Shown here one piece after another: positions 25,746-34,289 of a stretch of DNA of 64,000 nt. The stretch comes from Aliiroseovarius sp. S1339 (GTDB taxonomy: Bacteria; Pseudomonadota; Alphaproteobacteria; Rhodobacterales; Rhodobacteraceae), in assembly GCF_023195695.1 (NCBI RefSeq), contig NZ_JALPQG010000011.1, positions 62,001-126,000 on the forward strand, read 5' to 3'. A program made the translations under genes and the position numbers. Below the pieces are notes generated by a model. The model saw only the letters and a program-made list of their open reading frames with translations, made no database searches and was not told the origin of the DNA. Every line of letters begins with the position of its first letter. The stretch's first letter is position 1.

Positions 25746-26738
25746 TCAGACCAGCCCTTTTTCGCGCAACAAAGCCAGCAGATTACGGTCTGCACGCGGG
25801 CCAATATGGCGGATAACTTCACCTGCAACTGTGCAGCCCATTTCGCCGCAGGTGCGCATGTCCGCGCCCGTCGCCAACCCATACAGGAACCCAGCGGCAA
25901 AGCCGTCGCCCGCGCCGGTCGCATCGACAGGCACAATACGCTCAACCGGCACGTCCATGCGTTCACCATTTGCCAGAATGGACACCCCATCGCCCGACCG
26001 GGTGCAGACCACCATCGGACAGATCGCGGCGGTTTTGGCGATTGCCTCTTCCATGTCAGAGGTTTCGAAAAGGGACTCAATTTCCTTCTCATTACCAATC
26101 ACATAGTCCAATTCGTGCTCAATCAGGGTCAGAAAATCGTCGCGGTGACGTTCAACACAGAACGGATCAGAAATGGCGATGCCAGCCAGCCCGCCCGCCG
26201 CCCGGCAGGCGCGCGCCATGGCGATGAATGCCTCTTTTCCCTTGTCTTTGTCGAACAGGTAGCCTTCCAGAAACACAATTTCAGCCGCCGCCGCGACGTC
26301 CGGGTCCACGTCATCCGACCCAAGTTCGGCCGAGATGCCCAGATAGGTGTTCATCGACCGTTCACCATCCGGCGACACGAAGATCATGGACCGCGAGGTC
26401 GGCAGCTCGCCTCCCGGCACGGGCGGGTTCACAAAGCGGGTGCCGTCCATCTCCATCGCGTCAGCGTAAAAGCGGCCCAGCGCATCATCATGCACGCGGC
26501 CGACAAATCCAGTGGGCAGGCCAAGCTTGCCGATCCCGGCCAGTGTATTGGCAACCGATCCGCCAGCAGCCTGCTTGCGTTCTTTCATGGCGCCATAAAG
26601 CACTTCAGCGCGGTTGCGTTCGACCAGCTGCATTATGCCTTTCTCGATCCCCATCATTTCAAGAAAGCTGTCGTCAGCCACAGTCAGCACGTCCACAACA
26701 GCGTTTCCGATGCCGACAACCTTGTACTTTTTCGTCAT
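25746..26738 (-). CDS. adenosine kinase-like PfkB family sugar/nucleoside kinase
   Basis: 330 residues. PfkB signatures: N-terminal GIGNAVVDVL, the GGSVANTLAGIGKLG motif near residue 60 and the C-terminal anion hole and catalytic base VDATGAGDGFAAGFLYG (about 269-285). The sequence fits the bacterial adenosine kinase branch of the family (adenosine to AMP), though other nucleosides or sugars cannot be excluded. The start overlaps the nth stop by four bases (26735-26738), so the two are translationally coupled. Confidence 0.9.
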   Translation of the reverse strand: MTKKYKVVGIGNAVVDVLTVADDSFLEMMGIEKGIMQLVERNRAEVLYGAMKERKQAAGGSVANTLAGIGKLGLPTGFVGRVHDDALGRFYADAMEMDGTRFVNPPVPGGELPTSRSMIFVSPDGERSMNTYLGISAELGSDDVDPDVAAAAEIVFLEGYLFDKDKGKEAFIAMARACRAAGGLAGIAISDPFCVERHRDDFLTLIEHELDYVIGNEKEIESLFETSDMEEAIAKTAAICPMVVCTRSGDGVSILANGERMDVPVERIVPVDATGAGDGFAAGFLYGLATGADMRTCGEMGCTVAGEVIRHIGPRADRNLLALLREKGLV

Positions 26739-27379
26739 AAATTCTTGTCCTCAAAAGGGCAGAGATCGCGGATAATGCAGTTTGCGCACATTGGCTTGCG
26801 CGCCTTGCAGGTGTAACGCCCGTGCAGGATCAGCCAGTGATGGGCGTGGTGTTGATAATCAGCAGGTATGTTGTCTTCAATCGCACGTTCGACCGCGTTC
26901 ACGTCTTTGCCCACGGCGATCCCAGTGCGATTGCCAACGCGAAAGATATGCGTGTCGACAGCCTGCGCAGGCACGCCCCACCACATATTCAAAACAACAT
27001 TGGCGGTCTTGCGCCCGACGCCCGGCAGCGACTGCAGGGCGGCACGCGAGTTTGGGACTTCGCCGCCATATTCCTCAACAAGGATACGGCTAAGCTTGAT
27101 GACATTCTTGGCCTTTTGGCGAAACAGACCGATGGTTTTGATGTACTCGGACAGCCCCTCTTCACCCAAAGCCAGCATCTTCTCGGGCGTATCCGCGATT
27201 TTGAATAGCTCGCGGGTGGCTTTGTTCACGCCGACATCGGTGGCTTGCGCAGACAAGGCCACCGCAACCACCAGCGTATAGGCGTTCACGTGTTCAAGTT
27301 CGCCTTTCGGTTCGGCCTCGGCCTCGTGAAAGCGGTCAAAGATCGCGCGGATCTGGTGATATCCCAGTTGCTTTACCAT
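26735..27379 (-). CDS. nth: endonuclease III (DNA glycosylase/AP lyase)
   Basis: 214 residues from the ATG at 27379; the longer frame from 27430 lacks support. Helix-hairpin-helix LPGVGRKTANVVL carries the catalytic Lys. The catalytic Asp is in VDTHIFRVGNR, and the 4Fe-4S ligands are in the C-terminal pattern CKARKPMCANCIIRDLC (Cys-x6-Cys-x2-Cys-x5-Cys). It removes oxidised pyrimidines and cuts AP sites. Coupled to the kinase gene through ATGA. Confidence 0.97.
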   Translation of the reverse strand: MVKQLGYHQIRAIFDRFHEAEAEPKGELEHVNAYTLVVAVALSAQATDVGVNKATRELFKIADTPEKMLALGEEGLSEYIKTIGLFRQKAKNVIKLSRILVEEYGGEVPNSRAALQSLPGVGRKTANVVLNMWWGVPAQAVDTHIFRVGNRTGIAVGKDVNAVERAIEDNIPADYQHHAHHWLILHGRYTCKARKPMCANCIIRDLCPFEDKNL

Positions 27380-27511
27380 GCAATTTCTATGCCCGTTTCT
27401 GGGCGAAGCGACAAGCCGCCTATCCGCCATTTCTTACGGATGCGCAATTTCCGGGTCGCTTTGACCGGGCGATCTGCGCCATTCTGAGGCGACAGATGAA
27501 ACGAGGCCACC

Positions 27512-28360
27512 ATGACCATTCAACAAGACAGCTATCATTACAACGTGATCCGCCGCGCCATTGACGAGATTGACGCGGCTGGCGGCGAGCCGCTTTCGCT
27601 GGAAGCGCTTGCCGCAAAAATGGACATGTCGCCTGCACATTTCCAACGGGTTTTTTCGCGCTGGGTCGGCGTGTCGCCCAAACGGTATCAACAATTTCTG
27701 ACGCTCGGCCACGCAAAGACGCTTTTGCAGGACCGTTTTTCGACGCTTGCGACAACCCATTCGGTTGGCTTGTCGGGTCAAGGGCGGCTGCATGATCTTT
27801 TCCTGAGGTGGGAGGCGATGAGCCCCGGTGCCTATGCAACAGGCGGCGAAGGCCTGACCATCCATTGGGGTTGGTTTGACAGCCCGTTCGGACCAGCATT
27901 GGTAATGGGAACGGATAGGGGCATCTGCGGGTTGGGCTTTGCTGCGGAAACAGGCGAGGTCGTCGCCATGACCGACCTGCAATCCCGCTGGCCCAACGCC
28001 ACGTTCGTCGAAGACACAGCGATGCTGGCGCCATGGGTCAAACACGCTTTCGATGGTCGCGGTATGACGCCCCTTCACCTGATCGGCGCACCGTTTCAAA
28101 TCAAAGTTTGGGAGGCATTGCTGACCATTCCATCGGGCCATGTCACCACTTATTCGCAGATCGCCGAAAAGATCGGATCGCCGCGCGCCGTTCGTGCCGT
28201 CGGCACTGCGGTTGGCCGCAACCCGGTCAGTTGGCTTATCCCGTGCCACCGCGCACTGCGCAAATCGGGCGCACTTGGCGGGTATCATTGGGGGCTTCCG
28301 GTCAAGCGCGCGCTGCTTGCTTGGGAAAGTGCAGAGATCGAACAGGCGGAAAGCGCCTGA
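27512..28360 (+). CDS. AraC-type HTH fused to methylated-DNA-cysteine S-methyltransferase (Ada-like, no zinc domain)
   Basis: 282 residues. Residues about 10-108 form an AraC-type DNA-binding domain (LSLEALAAKMDMSPAHFQRVFSR). About 115-275 form the O6-alkylguanine transferase, with the acceptor cysteine in WLIPCHRAL (Cys245) and the recognition Arg helix SPRAVRAVGTAVGRNP. The Ada N-terminal domain that demethylates phosphotriesters is missing, so the protein cannot be switched the Ada way. It repairs O6-methylguanine and may still bind DNA as a regulator. GAGG precedes the ATG. It is divergent from nth, another repair gene. Confidence 0.93.
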   Translation: MTIQQDSYHYNVIRRAIDEIDAAGGEPLSLEALAAKMDMSPAHFQRVFSRWVGVSPKRYQQFLTLGHAKTLLQDRFSTLATTHSVGLSGQGRLHDLFLRWEAMSPGAYATGGEGLTIHWGWFDSPFGPALVMGTDRGICGLGFAAETGEVVAMTDLQSRWPNATFVEDTAMLAPWVKHAFDGRGMTPLHLIGAPFQIKVWEALLTIPSGHVTTYSQIAEKIGSPRAVRAVGTAVGRNPVSWLIPCHRALRKSGALGGYHWGLPVKRALLAWESAEIEQAESA

Positions 28361-28455
28361 TTTCAGCCGCTAACCGCCAATTTCAGGGCTTGTTATTCGA
28401 TATCAATGCGCGTTCATGTAAAGAAAACGCGAATGGCAAAACCTAGGAAAGCAGT

Positions 28456-29121
28456 ATGCAATTGAAACACTCAGTATTAACGCTGGCCGTCGTGGCCGCT
28501 TTGGCAACCACAGCCTGCACATCGCCGACACAAAGCCCGACCAGCAACGTGGGGCCCCGCACGCAGAGCGGTGCCGCCATGGGCGCGATTGCGGGCGGCC
28601 TTTTGGGCGCAACGCGCAAGGGCGACGGCAAACTTGGCAAGGCAGCGGTTGGTGCCGTGATCGGCGGCATTGTTGGTGGCGCGATCGGCCAACAGCTTGA
28701 TAAGCAAGCTGGCGATCTGCGCCAGTCGATCAATAATGATCGGGTCAGTATTGTGAACACCGGTAACGAGCTGATCGTGACGCTGCCGCAGGATATTCTG
28801 TTTGCGACGGACAGCGCACAGGTCGGTCCTGTCCTGCAAGACGATCTGCGCGCGGTTGCTCAAAACCTGCGCCAATATCCGAACTCTGTGATCGAAGTTG
28901 TCGGCCATACCGACAATGTCGGCGATGCAGACTATAACCTAGCGCTGTCGCGCCGTCGTGCCGCGTCTGTTGCGTCGGTCCTTCTTCGCAATGGCGTTCC
29001 GACATCGCGCGTCGTGACCATCGGTTATGGCGAAGACCGCCCTGTGTCGTCGAACCTGAATGCATCGGGCCGTCAGCAAAACCGCCGGGTCGAAATCATC
29101 ATTCGTCCGATCCGCAACTGA
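28456..29121 (+). CDS. OmpA-family lipoprotein with glycine-zipper region (YiaD-like)
   Basis: 221 residues. Signal sequence with a Thr-Ala-Cys lipobox (Cys21). A Gly-rich zipper follows (GAAMGAIAGGLLGA, GAVIGGIVGGAIGQ; about 39-78). The C-terminal OmpA peptidoglycan-binding domain (about 105-221) has VIEVVGHTDNVGDADYNLALSRRRA and SGRQQNRRVEI. It should be anchored in the outer membrane and bind peptidoglycan. Single-gene unit with a strong terminator at 29141-29168. Confidence 0.93.
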   Translation: MQLKHSVLTLAVVAALATTACTSPTQSPTSNVGPRTQSGAAMGAIAGGLLGATRKGDGKLGKAAVGAVIGGIVGGAIGQQLDKQAGDLRQSINNDRVSIVNTGNELIVTLPQDILFATDSAQVGPVLQDDLRAVAQNLRQYPNSVIEVVGHTDNVGDADYNLALSRRRAASVASVLLRNGVPTSRVVTIGYGEDRPVSSNLNASGRQQNRRVEIIIRPIRN

Positions 29122-29140
29122 TCACCCAAACATCAACGTC

Positions 29141-29168
29141 AAAAGCCGGGCCTGTGCCCGGCTTTTTT
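29141..29168 (+). terminator. Rho-independent terminator after the OmpA-family gene
   Basis: GCCGGGC-CTGT-GCCCGGC stem flanked by AAAA and TTTTTT, 20 bases after the stop codon. Confidence 0.92.
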
Positions 29169-29190
29169 CATTGAGGCAGCGCGTTGGATG

Positions 29191-29209
29191 TGGTCATATT
29201 ATATGACCA
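29191..29209. promoter_or_regulatory. perfect palindrome, candidate FadR/GntR operator
   Basis: TGGTCATAT-T-ATATGACCA, 9-bp arms around one base, 18 bases before the regulator start. The TGGT...ACCA ends match the FadR-subfamily operator pattern, so autoregulation is likely. Confidence 0.7.
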
Positions 29210-29227
29210 ATTCGCGCGAGACTCAGA

Positions 29228-29986
29228 ATGCCCTTTAAAAAAATAGCTGCTGGCAAGCTTTCTCAATCCGTTGTCGAACAGATCGAACTGCTGATGTTGC
29301 GCGGCATATTGCGGCCGGGCGAACGGCTGCCTTCGGAACGGGACTTGTCCGAACGTATGGGCGTGTCGCGCCCATCGTTACGCGATGCGATTGCTGATTT
29401 GGAAGACAAGGGTCTTTTATCACGGCGTGCGGGCGCTGGCATCTATATCAGTGACAGTTTGGACAGCTCGTTCCCACCAGCGCTGACCGACCTCTTTTCG
29501 CGCCATGACGAAGCGGTCTACGACTTCATCTCGTTTCGCCGCGACATGGAAGGGCTGGCGGCCGAACGTGCGGCCAAGCTGGCATCTGACACCGATCTAA
29601 AGGTGATCGGCGCGCTGTTTCAAAAGATGGAGAAGGCGCCCGAGGGCCAAGGCGCCGATCTGGACAGCGACTTTCACATGGCGATCATCGAGGCCAGCCA
29701 TAACGTGTTGATGGTTCACATGATGCGCGCCATGTATGATTTACTGAAACAAGGCGTCTTCTACAGTCGGCAGGTGGTGATCCAAATCACCAACACACGC
29801 GTGGACCTGTTAGAGCAGCACAGAGCCATCAATGATGCGCTTCAGGCCCGCGACCCCATCGGGGCCCGCGCCGCCGTCGAGGCGCATATGGACTTCGTTA
29901 CGCAAGCTTACACAGACCTGCGCCGCGCCGAACGGAACGAAGAAGTCGCGCGCCAACGCCTGACCCATGAAAACGAACGGGCGTGA
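29228..29986 (+). CDS. GntR-family regulator, FadR subfamily (FCD domain)
   Basis: 252 residues. The N-terminal winged helix (about 10-75) shows LRPGERLPSERDLSERMGVSRPSLRDAI in part (GERLPSERDLSERMGVSRPS). The all-helical FCD effector domain (about 85-235) has the metal-ligand-like Asp/His pattern (DSDFHMAIIEASHN, and two later His). Relatives (PdhR, LldR, GlcC) sense pyruvate, lactate or glycolate. The effector cannot be told here. No catabolic gene is adjacent; it lies between terminators, so it is a lone regulator with a palindromic site just before its start. Confidence 0.9.
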   Translation: MPFKKIAAGKLSQSVVEQIELLMLRGILRPGERLPSERDLSERMGVSRPSLRDAIADLEDKGLLSRRAGAGIYISDSLDSSFPPALTDLFSRHDEAVYDFISFRRDMEGLAAERAAKLASDTDLKVIGALFQKMEKAPEGQGADLDSDFHMAIIEASHNVLMVHMMRAMYDLLKQGVFYSRQVVIQITNTRVDLLEQHRAINDALQARDPIGARAAVEAHMDFVTQAYTDLRRAERNEEVARQRLTHENERA

Positions 29987-30018
29987 TTTCAGATCGTTTG
30001 ATAGCCCCTCAGAACAAA

Positions 30019-30045
30019 AAAACCCGACCTGACAGGCCGGGTTTT
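30019..30045. terminator. bidirectional terminator between the GntR gene and atpF
   Basis: AAAACCCG / CGGGTTTT outer stem (30019-30026, 30038-30045) with an inner CCT / AGG stem. A-rich and T-rich flanks serve both convergent units. Confidence 0.85.
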
Positions 30046-30068
30046 CTGAAATTCTTTGTGCTGGCAGC

Positions 30069-30632
30069 TTAGTGCAGCTTGGCTTCCACCGATTTGATCG
30101 CGTCATCAATCAGACTGTTACCTTCAGCGGCGGTCATCTGCTTGGCGATCACTTCGCGCGCTGCCGCGACAGCAACCTGCGCCGCCGTGTCGCGCACTTC
30201 TTTCACCGCAGCCGATTGGGCTGAGACGATCTGATCCTCGGCCGCAGCCAAACGGCGTGCAATCGACGCTTGCAGATCCTCCTTGGCAGCGACAGCCGCG
30301 TTGGCTGCCTCTTCCTTGGCATGGGCCACAATACGTTCAGCTTGCTGGGCGACTTCCTTCTGCTTGCGTTCGTATGACGCCAGAATGGTCTGGGCCTCTT
30401 CACGCAGGGCACGGGCTTCGTCGAGTTCGGACTTGATGCCCTCTGCACGGTTGTCCAACTGGGTGCCGAGCATCTTGTGGACACCCATGTAACCCAGAAA
30501 GGTCACGAACAGCAGGAAGGCCAGCGTCACAACCATGTTGGTGTTGGACAAATCAGTCCAGCCCGCATCACCCGCCGCAAAAGCCGGTGCAGCGACCATC
30601 AGGGAAAGAGGGGTAAGAACGAGTTTTTTCAT
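30069..30632 (-). CDS. atpF: F0F1 ATP synthase subunit b
   Basis: 187 residues from the ATG at 30632, with GGGTGAG before it; a GTG at 30641 overlapping the atpF' stop is a weaker alternative. A hydrophobic segment near residues 33-53 follows a signal-like N-terminus ending AFA. Then comes a long charged helix (EARALREEAQTILASYERK and on). Peripheral stalk subunit linking F0 to F1. Last gene of the atpI-B-E-F'-F operon. F1 genes are elsewhere, as usual in this order. Confidence 0.93.
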   Translation of the reverse strand: MKKLVLTPLSLMVAAPAFAAGDAGWTDLSNTNMVVTLAFLLFVTFLGYMGVHKMLGTQLDNRAEGIKSELDEARALREEAQTILASYERKQKEVAQQAERIVAHAKEEAANAAVAAKEDLQASIARRLAAAEDQIVSAQSAAVKEVRDTAAQVAVAAAREVIAKQMTAAEGNSLIDDAIKSVEAKLH

Positions 30633-30637
30633 CTGTC

Positions 30638-31180
30638 TCACCCTTTCATCCGCGAGGTCACCGCAGCGGTGACAGTTTTGGCATCGGTCTTATAACCAAA
30701 GGACGCAAGGATTTCCTTGGCTGCATCCTTGGCGACAGTTTTCACACTGTCGACAGCGCCGGCGCGAATTTCTGCAATCGCAGCTTCGCTTTCTGCGGCT
30801 TTGGCGGCGATTTCAGCGTCCGCCTTGGCAGCAGCCACATCAACGTCAGCCTGAATATCTGCACGGGCTTCAGCGACAATCTTGTTCGCTTCCGCTCGGG
30901 CTTCTGCCAAGGCTTTGTTATAAGCTTCTTCGGCTTCAACAGCCTTTTGCTTCAAATCTTCGGCTGCCGTCAGATCGTTGGTGATCGTGCCGCGACGTTC
31001 GGACAACACAGCCTCGATACGAGGCAGTGCGACCTTGGTCAGCACGAAATAGATCACGACCAGCGTCACCACGAGCCAGAAAATCTGGTTCCCGAAGGTC
31101 GAGAAATCCAGCTGCGGCATACCAGCGGCTTCTGCGCCACCATGTGCACCGTCCGCGGTCTGTTGCGTATTACTTGCCAT
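30638..31180 (-). CDS. atpF': F0F1 ATP synthase subunit b'
   Basis: 180 residues, starting [16 protein letters not shown] single membrane segment lies at about 32-50 ([20 protein letters not shown]), then an Ala/Glu/Lys-rich coiled-coil. Partner of subunit b in the peripheral stalk; the b/b' pair is typical of photosynthetic bacteria and their alphaproteobacterial relatives. Lies between atpE and atpF, with a hairpin at 31208-31234 before its start. Confidence 0.93.
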   Translation of the reverse strand: MASNTQQTADGAHGGAEAAGMPQLDFSTFGNQIFWLVVTLVVIYFVLTKVALPRIEAVLSERRGTITNDLTAAEDLKQKAVEAEEAYNKALAEARAEANKIVAEARADIQADVDVAAAKADAEIAAKAAESEAAIAEIRAGAVDSVKTVAKDAAKEILASFGYKTDAKTVTAAVTSRMKG

Positions 31181-31207
31181 GTCTTATCTCCCGGAACCGG
31201 ATTACAT

Positions 31208-31234
31208 CGGGCGGCGGATCAAACCCCCCGCCCG
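31208..31234 (-). other. intercistronic hairpin atpE/atpF'
   Basis: CGGGCGG / CCGCCCG stem (7 bp, 13-base loop), 22 bases after the atpE stop in the direction of transcription. No T run follows, so it is more likely an RNA-stabilising element that favours atpE (subunit c is needed in 9-15 copies) than a terminator. Confidence 0.55.
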
Positions 31235-31255
31235 CGCGTAAGGATGGTTCAGGTC

Positions 31256-31492
31256 TTAGACAGCAAACATCAGCAGAAGAGCGACCAGGAACGAGAAGAT
31301 GCCCAGTGCTTCTGCAAATGCGATACCGATGAACAGGGTCGCTGTTTGTGCGGCAGCTGCCGACGGGTTGCGCAGGGCACCGGCCAGGAAGTTACCAGCA
31401 ACGTGGCCCACACCGATAGCGGCGGCACCAGAACCGATAGCTGCCAGACCTGCACCGATGAATTGACCCATTTGAGCGATATTGCCTTCCAT
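31256..31492 (-). CDS. atpE: F0F1 ATP synthase subunit c
   Basis: 78 residues, two membrane helices joined by the polar loop [11 protein letters not shown]. The proton-carrying acid is Glu61 in the second helix ([11 protein letters not shown]). Forms the c-ring. Placed between atpB and atpF'. The ring-packing helix is Gly/Ala-rich ([21 protein letters not shown]), as in other H+-type rings; I see no Na+-type Gln/Glu pair. Confidence 0.96.
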   Translation of the reverse strand: MEGNIAQMGQFIGAGLAAIGSGAAAIGVGHVAGNFLAGALRNPSAAAAQTATLFIGIAFAEALGIFSFLVALLLMFAV

Positions 31493-31551
31493 TGTGATTT
31501 CTCCTTACGTTGGAATGCTTGAAATAGTTGGATGAGCGGGCTGCAACCGAC

Positions 31552-32391
31552 TTAGTGCGACGGATGCAGGGCGTCTTTCAGATACACGCAGGTCAGGATC
31601 GTAAACACGTAGGCCTGAATGAAGGCCACCAGAACCTCCAGCGCATAGACGGCCGAGATGGCCAGGATTGGCAGGAAGCTGAACATGCCCAAGGCAGCAG
31701 CAAAGCCGGCAAACACTTTGATCACCGCGTGGCCAGCCATAACGTTACCAGCCAAACGAATGGAGTGGCTGACGGGGCGCACGAAGTACGAGATCAATTC
31801 GATAAGGGCCAAGACAGGGCGCAGCGCCAGCGGTGCTGCCGAAACCCAGAACAGGCCAAGGAACCCCATACCGTTTTTCACAAAACCCAGCACGGTCACA
31901 AAGACAAACACGATCAGCGCCAGAACAGCGGTGACTGCGATGTGGCTGGTGGGTGTAAAGCTTGTTGGGATCAGACCAAGGAAGTTGGCGAACAGGATAA
32001 ACATGAACAGGGTCATGATGCCGGGGAAGTATTTGACGGCGTCTTTGCCAGCCACATCTTCGACCATTTTGTATACGAAGCCATAAAGCATCTCGGCGAC
32101 CGATTGACCACGTGTAGGCACAATGGCGCGACCGCGCGAACCCACAACAAGAAGCAGAACGATGCCGACAATCGCCAAAACCATCCAAAGTGTTTGGTTG
32201 GTCGGTGTGAAAGTGCCCAAGTGGTCACCACCAAACAGTGGCTTAATTTCGAACTGATCCATTGGGTGGATCGCCAGACCGGGATTCTCTGGTGCGAAAA
32301 TCAGGCCCGAGATAAGGACCAGCGCCAGCACAGCAAAGAAAGCGATCTTGATGATTGGGCCAGCGCCCTGTTTTTCGCTTTGGTCAGCCAC
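31552..32391 (-). CDS. atpB: F0F1 ATP synthase subunit a
   Basis: 279 residues, five or six membrane helices. The essential Arg212 is in [15 protein letters not shown], which faces the c-ring. The N-terminal part has the family [10 protein letters not shown]. Forms the proton half-channels. The start overlaps the end of atpI by eight bases (32384-32391). Confidence 0.96.
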   Translation of the reverse strand: MADQSEKQGAGPIIKIAFFAVLALVLISGLIFAPENPGLAIHPMDQFEIKPLFGGDHLGTFTPTNQTLWMVLAIVGIVLLLVVGSRGRAIVPTRGQSVAEMLYGFVYKMVEDVAGKDAVKYFPGIMTLFMFILFANFLGLIPTSFTPTSHIAVTAVLALIVFVFVTVLGFVKNGMGFLGLFWVSAAPLALRPVLALIELISYFVRPVSHSIRLAGNVMAGHAVIKVFAGFAAALGMFSFLPILAISAVYALEVLVAFIQAYVFTILTCVYLKDALHPSH

Positions 32392-32734
32392 GTCCGTTTC
32401 CCTCTTCTTCTGCAGGGGGCTGCGCGTTTTGCGCGTCCTCCGCTTTCTTCTGCATTTGGGCCGCTGTCGAAAGCATGACTTTCATGCCCGCCGCGAAACC
32501 CAACATTATGAACAGCACCATGAAAATCGGTTTGGTGCCAAAAAGCGCATCCAGCCCGTATCCGATGCCAAAGCCGATCAACAGACCGACGGTAAGCTCT
32601 ATGACCATCTGCCAGGCAAACGATGCCTGATTGTAGGCCGCGTCACTGGTGTCGTCTTCTTTGACCTCACCCTTCGCCTGTTTCAGGCGCATCTCGAGCT
32701 CTTCAAGACGCTCGGGATCGGGTTTCTTGGACAA
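32384..32734 (-). CDS. atpI: ATP synthase protein I, with TTG start
   Basis: 116 residues from a TTG at 32734 that stands six bases after a perfect GGAGG (32742-32746), giving an N-terminus (Ser-Lys-Lys-Pro-Asp-Pro-Glu) typical for the order. No ATG is present in the right place; a TTG at 32791 would add 19 unlikely residues. Charged N-terminal helix, then two membrane segments (about 50-90) with [13 protein letters not shown], and a Gln/Glu/Pro tail. A c-ring assembly factor. First gene of the F0 operon. Confidence 0.88.
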   Translation of the reverse strand: MSKKPDPERLEELEMRLKQAKGEVKEDDTSDAAYNQASFAWQMVIELTVGLLIGFGIGYGLDALFGTKPIFMVLFIMLGFAAGMKVMLSTAAQMQKKAEDAQNAQPPAEEEGNGRG

Positions 32735-32961
32735 GGAATTGCCTCCGATGACAGTTGAGCCTTTGCTAAGGCCAAGGCCGCAGTGAGTCAACGGCGTTTA
32801 GCGCCAACAGAGCGACCTTTAAGTGCCTGTTTTAATGTTCTTTTCTGCGGCATAGCGTTTCCACCATGGTATCAACAACAGCCTTGGGCCGCCTTTCGCC
32901 CCCAAACCGTTCATTTAACCATTTGGTTGACGATTGGGGCGCTCAGACCTAACCCATAGGC

Positions 32962-33285
32962 ATGGATACCCGCCTTGACCTTGCCTTTGCTGCCCTGTCC
33001 GACCCGACACGACGCGCCATTTTAACCATGCTTCTGGAAGATGACATGGCGGTCACTGACGTGGCCGAACCGTTCGAGATGTCGCTGGCCGCAATCTCCA
33101 AGCATCTGACGATCCTGTCACGGGCCGGATTGATCAGTCAGGAAAAGCGCGGGCGGGTCAAATGGTGCAAGTTGGAGCCCAACGCCCTGCGCGACGCCTC
33201 TGTCTGGATGCAGGGATTTGGGCAGTTCGAGCCGGTGAACCTTGACGCGTTCGAAAGGTTCCTTGAAGCCGAGTTGCGCGATTAG
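32962..33285 (+). CDS. ArsR-family winged-helix regulator
   Basis: 107 residues. The whole length is a winged helix (LSDPTRRAILTMLLEDDMAVTDVAEPFEMS, of which DPTRRAIL and AAISKHLTILSRAGLI are diagnostic). No metal-binding cysteine pair is seen in helix 3, so it is not an obvious metal sensor. Similar proteins often pair with SRPBCC (AHSA1) genes, but the neighbours here are a LysR gene and the ATP synthase operon, so no target is evident. Confidence 0.88.
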   Translation: MDTRLDLAFAALSDPTRRAILTMLLEDDMAVTDVAEPFEMSLAAISKHLTILSRAGLISQEKRGRVKWCKLEPNALRDASVWMQGFGQFEPVNLDAFERFLEAELRD

Positions 33286-33295
33286 ATGATCGCAG

Positions 33296-34186
33296 TCAGT
33301 GCAGCGACAGGCCCGGATCGGTCTTGACCCATTCACCCGCAGCGGCTTTCAGATGTGCAAGGACCGCCTGCACCTTGGTCGAGCGGTGAAGATCAACATG
33401 AGTGACCAGCCACAGGTGCGAAATCCATTCAGGCTGAGGCGGCATAACCTCGATCAACTCCGGAAGCGACCCCTGCATCGCAAAGCCCAATCCGGCGCCA
33501 GCGATGAGGGCTTCTCGCATGGAAACATCATCAGAGACCTGAAACAGGATGTTTTCAGCGGGAACCGTCTGCGCCAGCCATTTCATGAACGGCGCGCGCG
33601 GATTCTTGTCACTGGATCCGATAAAGCGATGGTCTTCCAGCGTGTCCGCACTCGGCATTCCGTATCTTTCGACATAGCTTGGGGAAGCATAGAGCCCGAA
33701 AGTCACGTCTAGAAACGCTTGAACGACGTTGTCAGGTTCTTGCGGGGCATTGCCTGCGCGAATGGCGACATGCGCTTCACCGTACTCCAACTTTAAAATT
33801 CTGGGTCCGGTCAGAAGCTGGACGCGCACGCCGGGGTGCAATGCCTGAAAGTCGGTCAAGACCGGCGCAAGCCGCGCAGAAAACCCGGGCAGCGCGGTGA
33901 CGACCAGATCGCCCGACACATCGTCGCCCTGCCCCTTCAGGCGTCCTTCGAGCTGCGAGAACTGATCTTCCGTCACCTGCGCAATCCGCGCCAGATCAGC
34001 TCCCGCTTCGGTAGGTGTATAGCCGCGCGCATGACGTTGAAACAGTTTCACACCAAGCCGGGCTTCCAGCGCATCAATGTGGCGAATAACGGTTGCATGA
34101 TGAATGCCCAGCGTCTCCGCCGCGCCGCTGACCGTGCTTGCGCGGGCGACGTGATAAGCCGTTCGTATCTCGTCCCAATGGTTCAT
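33296..34186 (-). CDS. LysR-family regulator
   Basis: 296 residues from the ATG at 34186; the frame extends to a TTG at 34210. The N-terminal helix-turn-helix (about 5-60) has STVSGAAETLGIHHATVIRHIDALEARLG. The C-terminal substrate-binding domain is from about 85. Divergent from the azoreductase gene (103 bases), which is the classical arrangement for a LysR regulator and its target. A 6-12-6 inverted repeat sits between them at 34235-34258. Confidence 0.9.
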   Translation of the reverse strand: MNHWDEIRTAYHVARASTVSGAAETLGIHHATVIRHIDALEARLGVKLFQRHARGYTPTEAGADLARIAQVTEDQFSQLEGRLKGQGDDVSGDLVVTALPGFSARLAPVLTDFQALHPGVRVQLLTGPRILKLEYGEAHVAIRAGNAPQEPDNVVQAFLDVTFGLYASPSYVERYGMPSADTLEDHRFIGSSDKNPRAPFMKWLAQTVPAENILFQVSDDVSMREALIAGAGLGFAMQGSLPELIEVMPPQPEWISHLWLVTHVDLHRSTKVQAVLAHLKAAAGEWVKTDPGLSLH

Positions 34187-34234
34187 TCGGTCTTTCTGTG
34201 CGTTTTCCAACAGATACTGTTAATTTGCGCAGAT

Positions 34235-34258
34235 TGCGTTTATTTTTGCAAGAACGCA
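34235..34258. promoter_or_regulatory. inverted repeat between LysR and azoreductase genes
   Basis: TGCGTT-N12-AACGCA, arms at 34235-34240 and 34253-34258, 31 bases before the azoreductase start. Position and spacing suit a LysR-type binding site, though the arms are short. Confidence 0.45.
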
Positions 34259-34289
34259 TATCTGGTGCAACGCAGAAATGGAGCACCAA

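Noticed and set aside
25806-26816. 336-codon plus-strand frame opposite the adenosine kinase gene
   Set aside because: Antisense shadow; the kinase frame carries the PfkB motifs.
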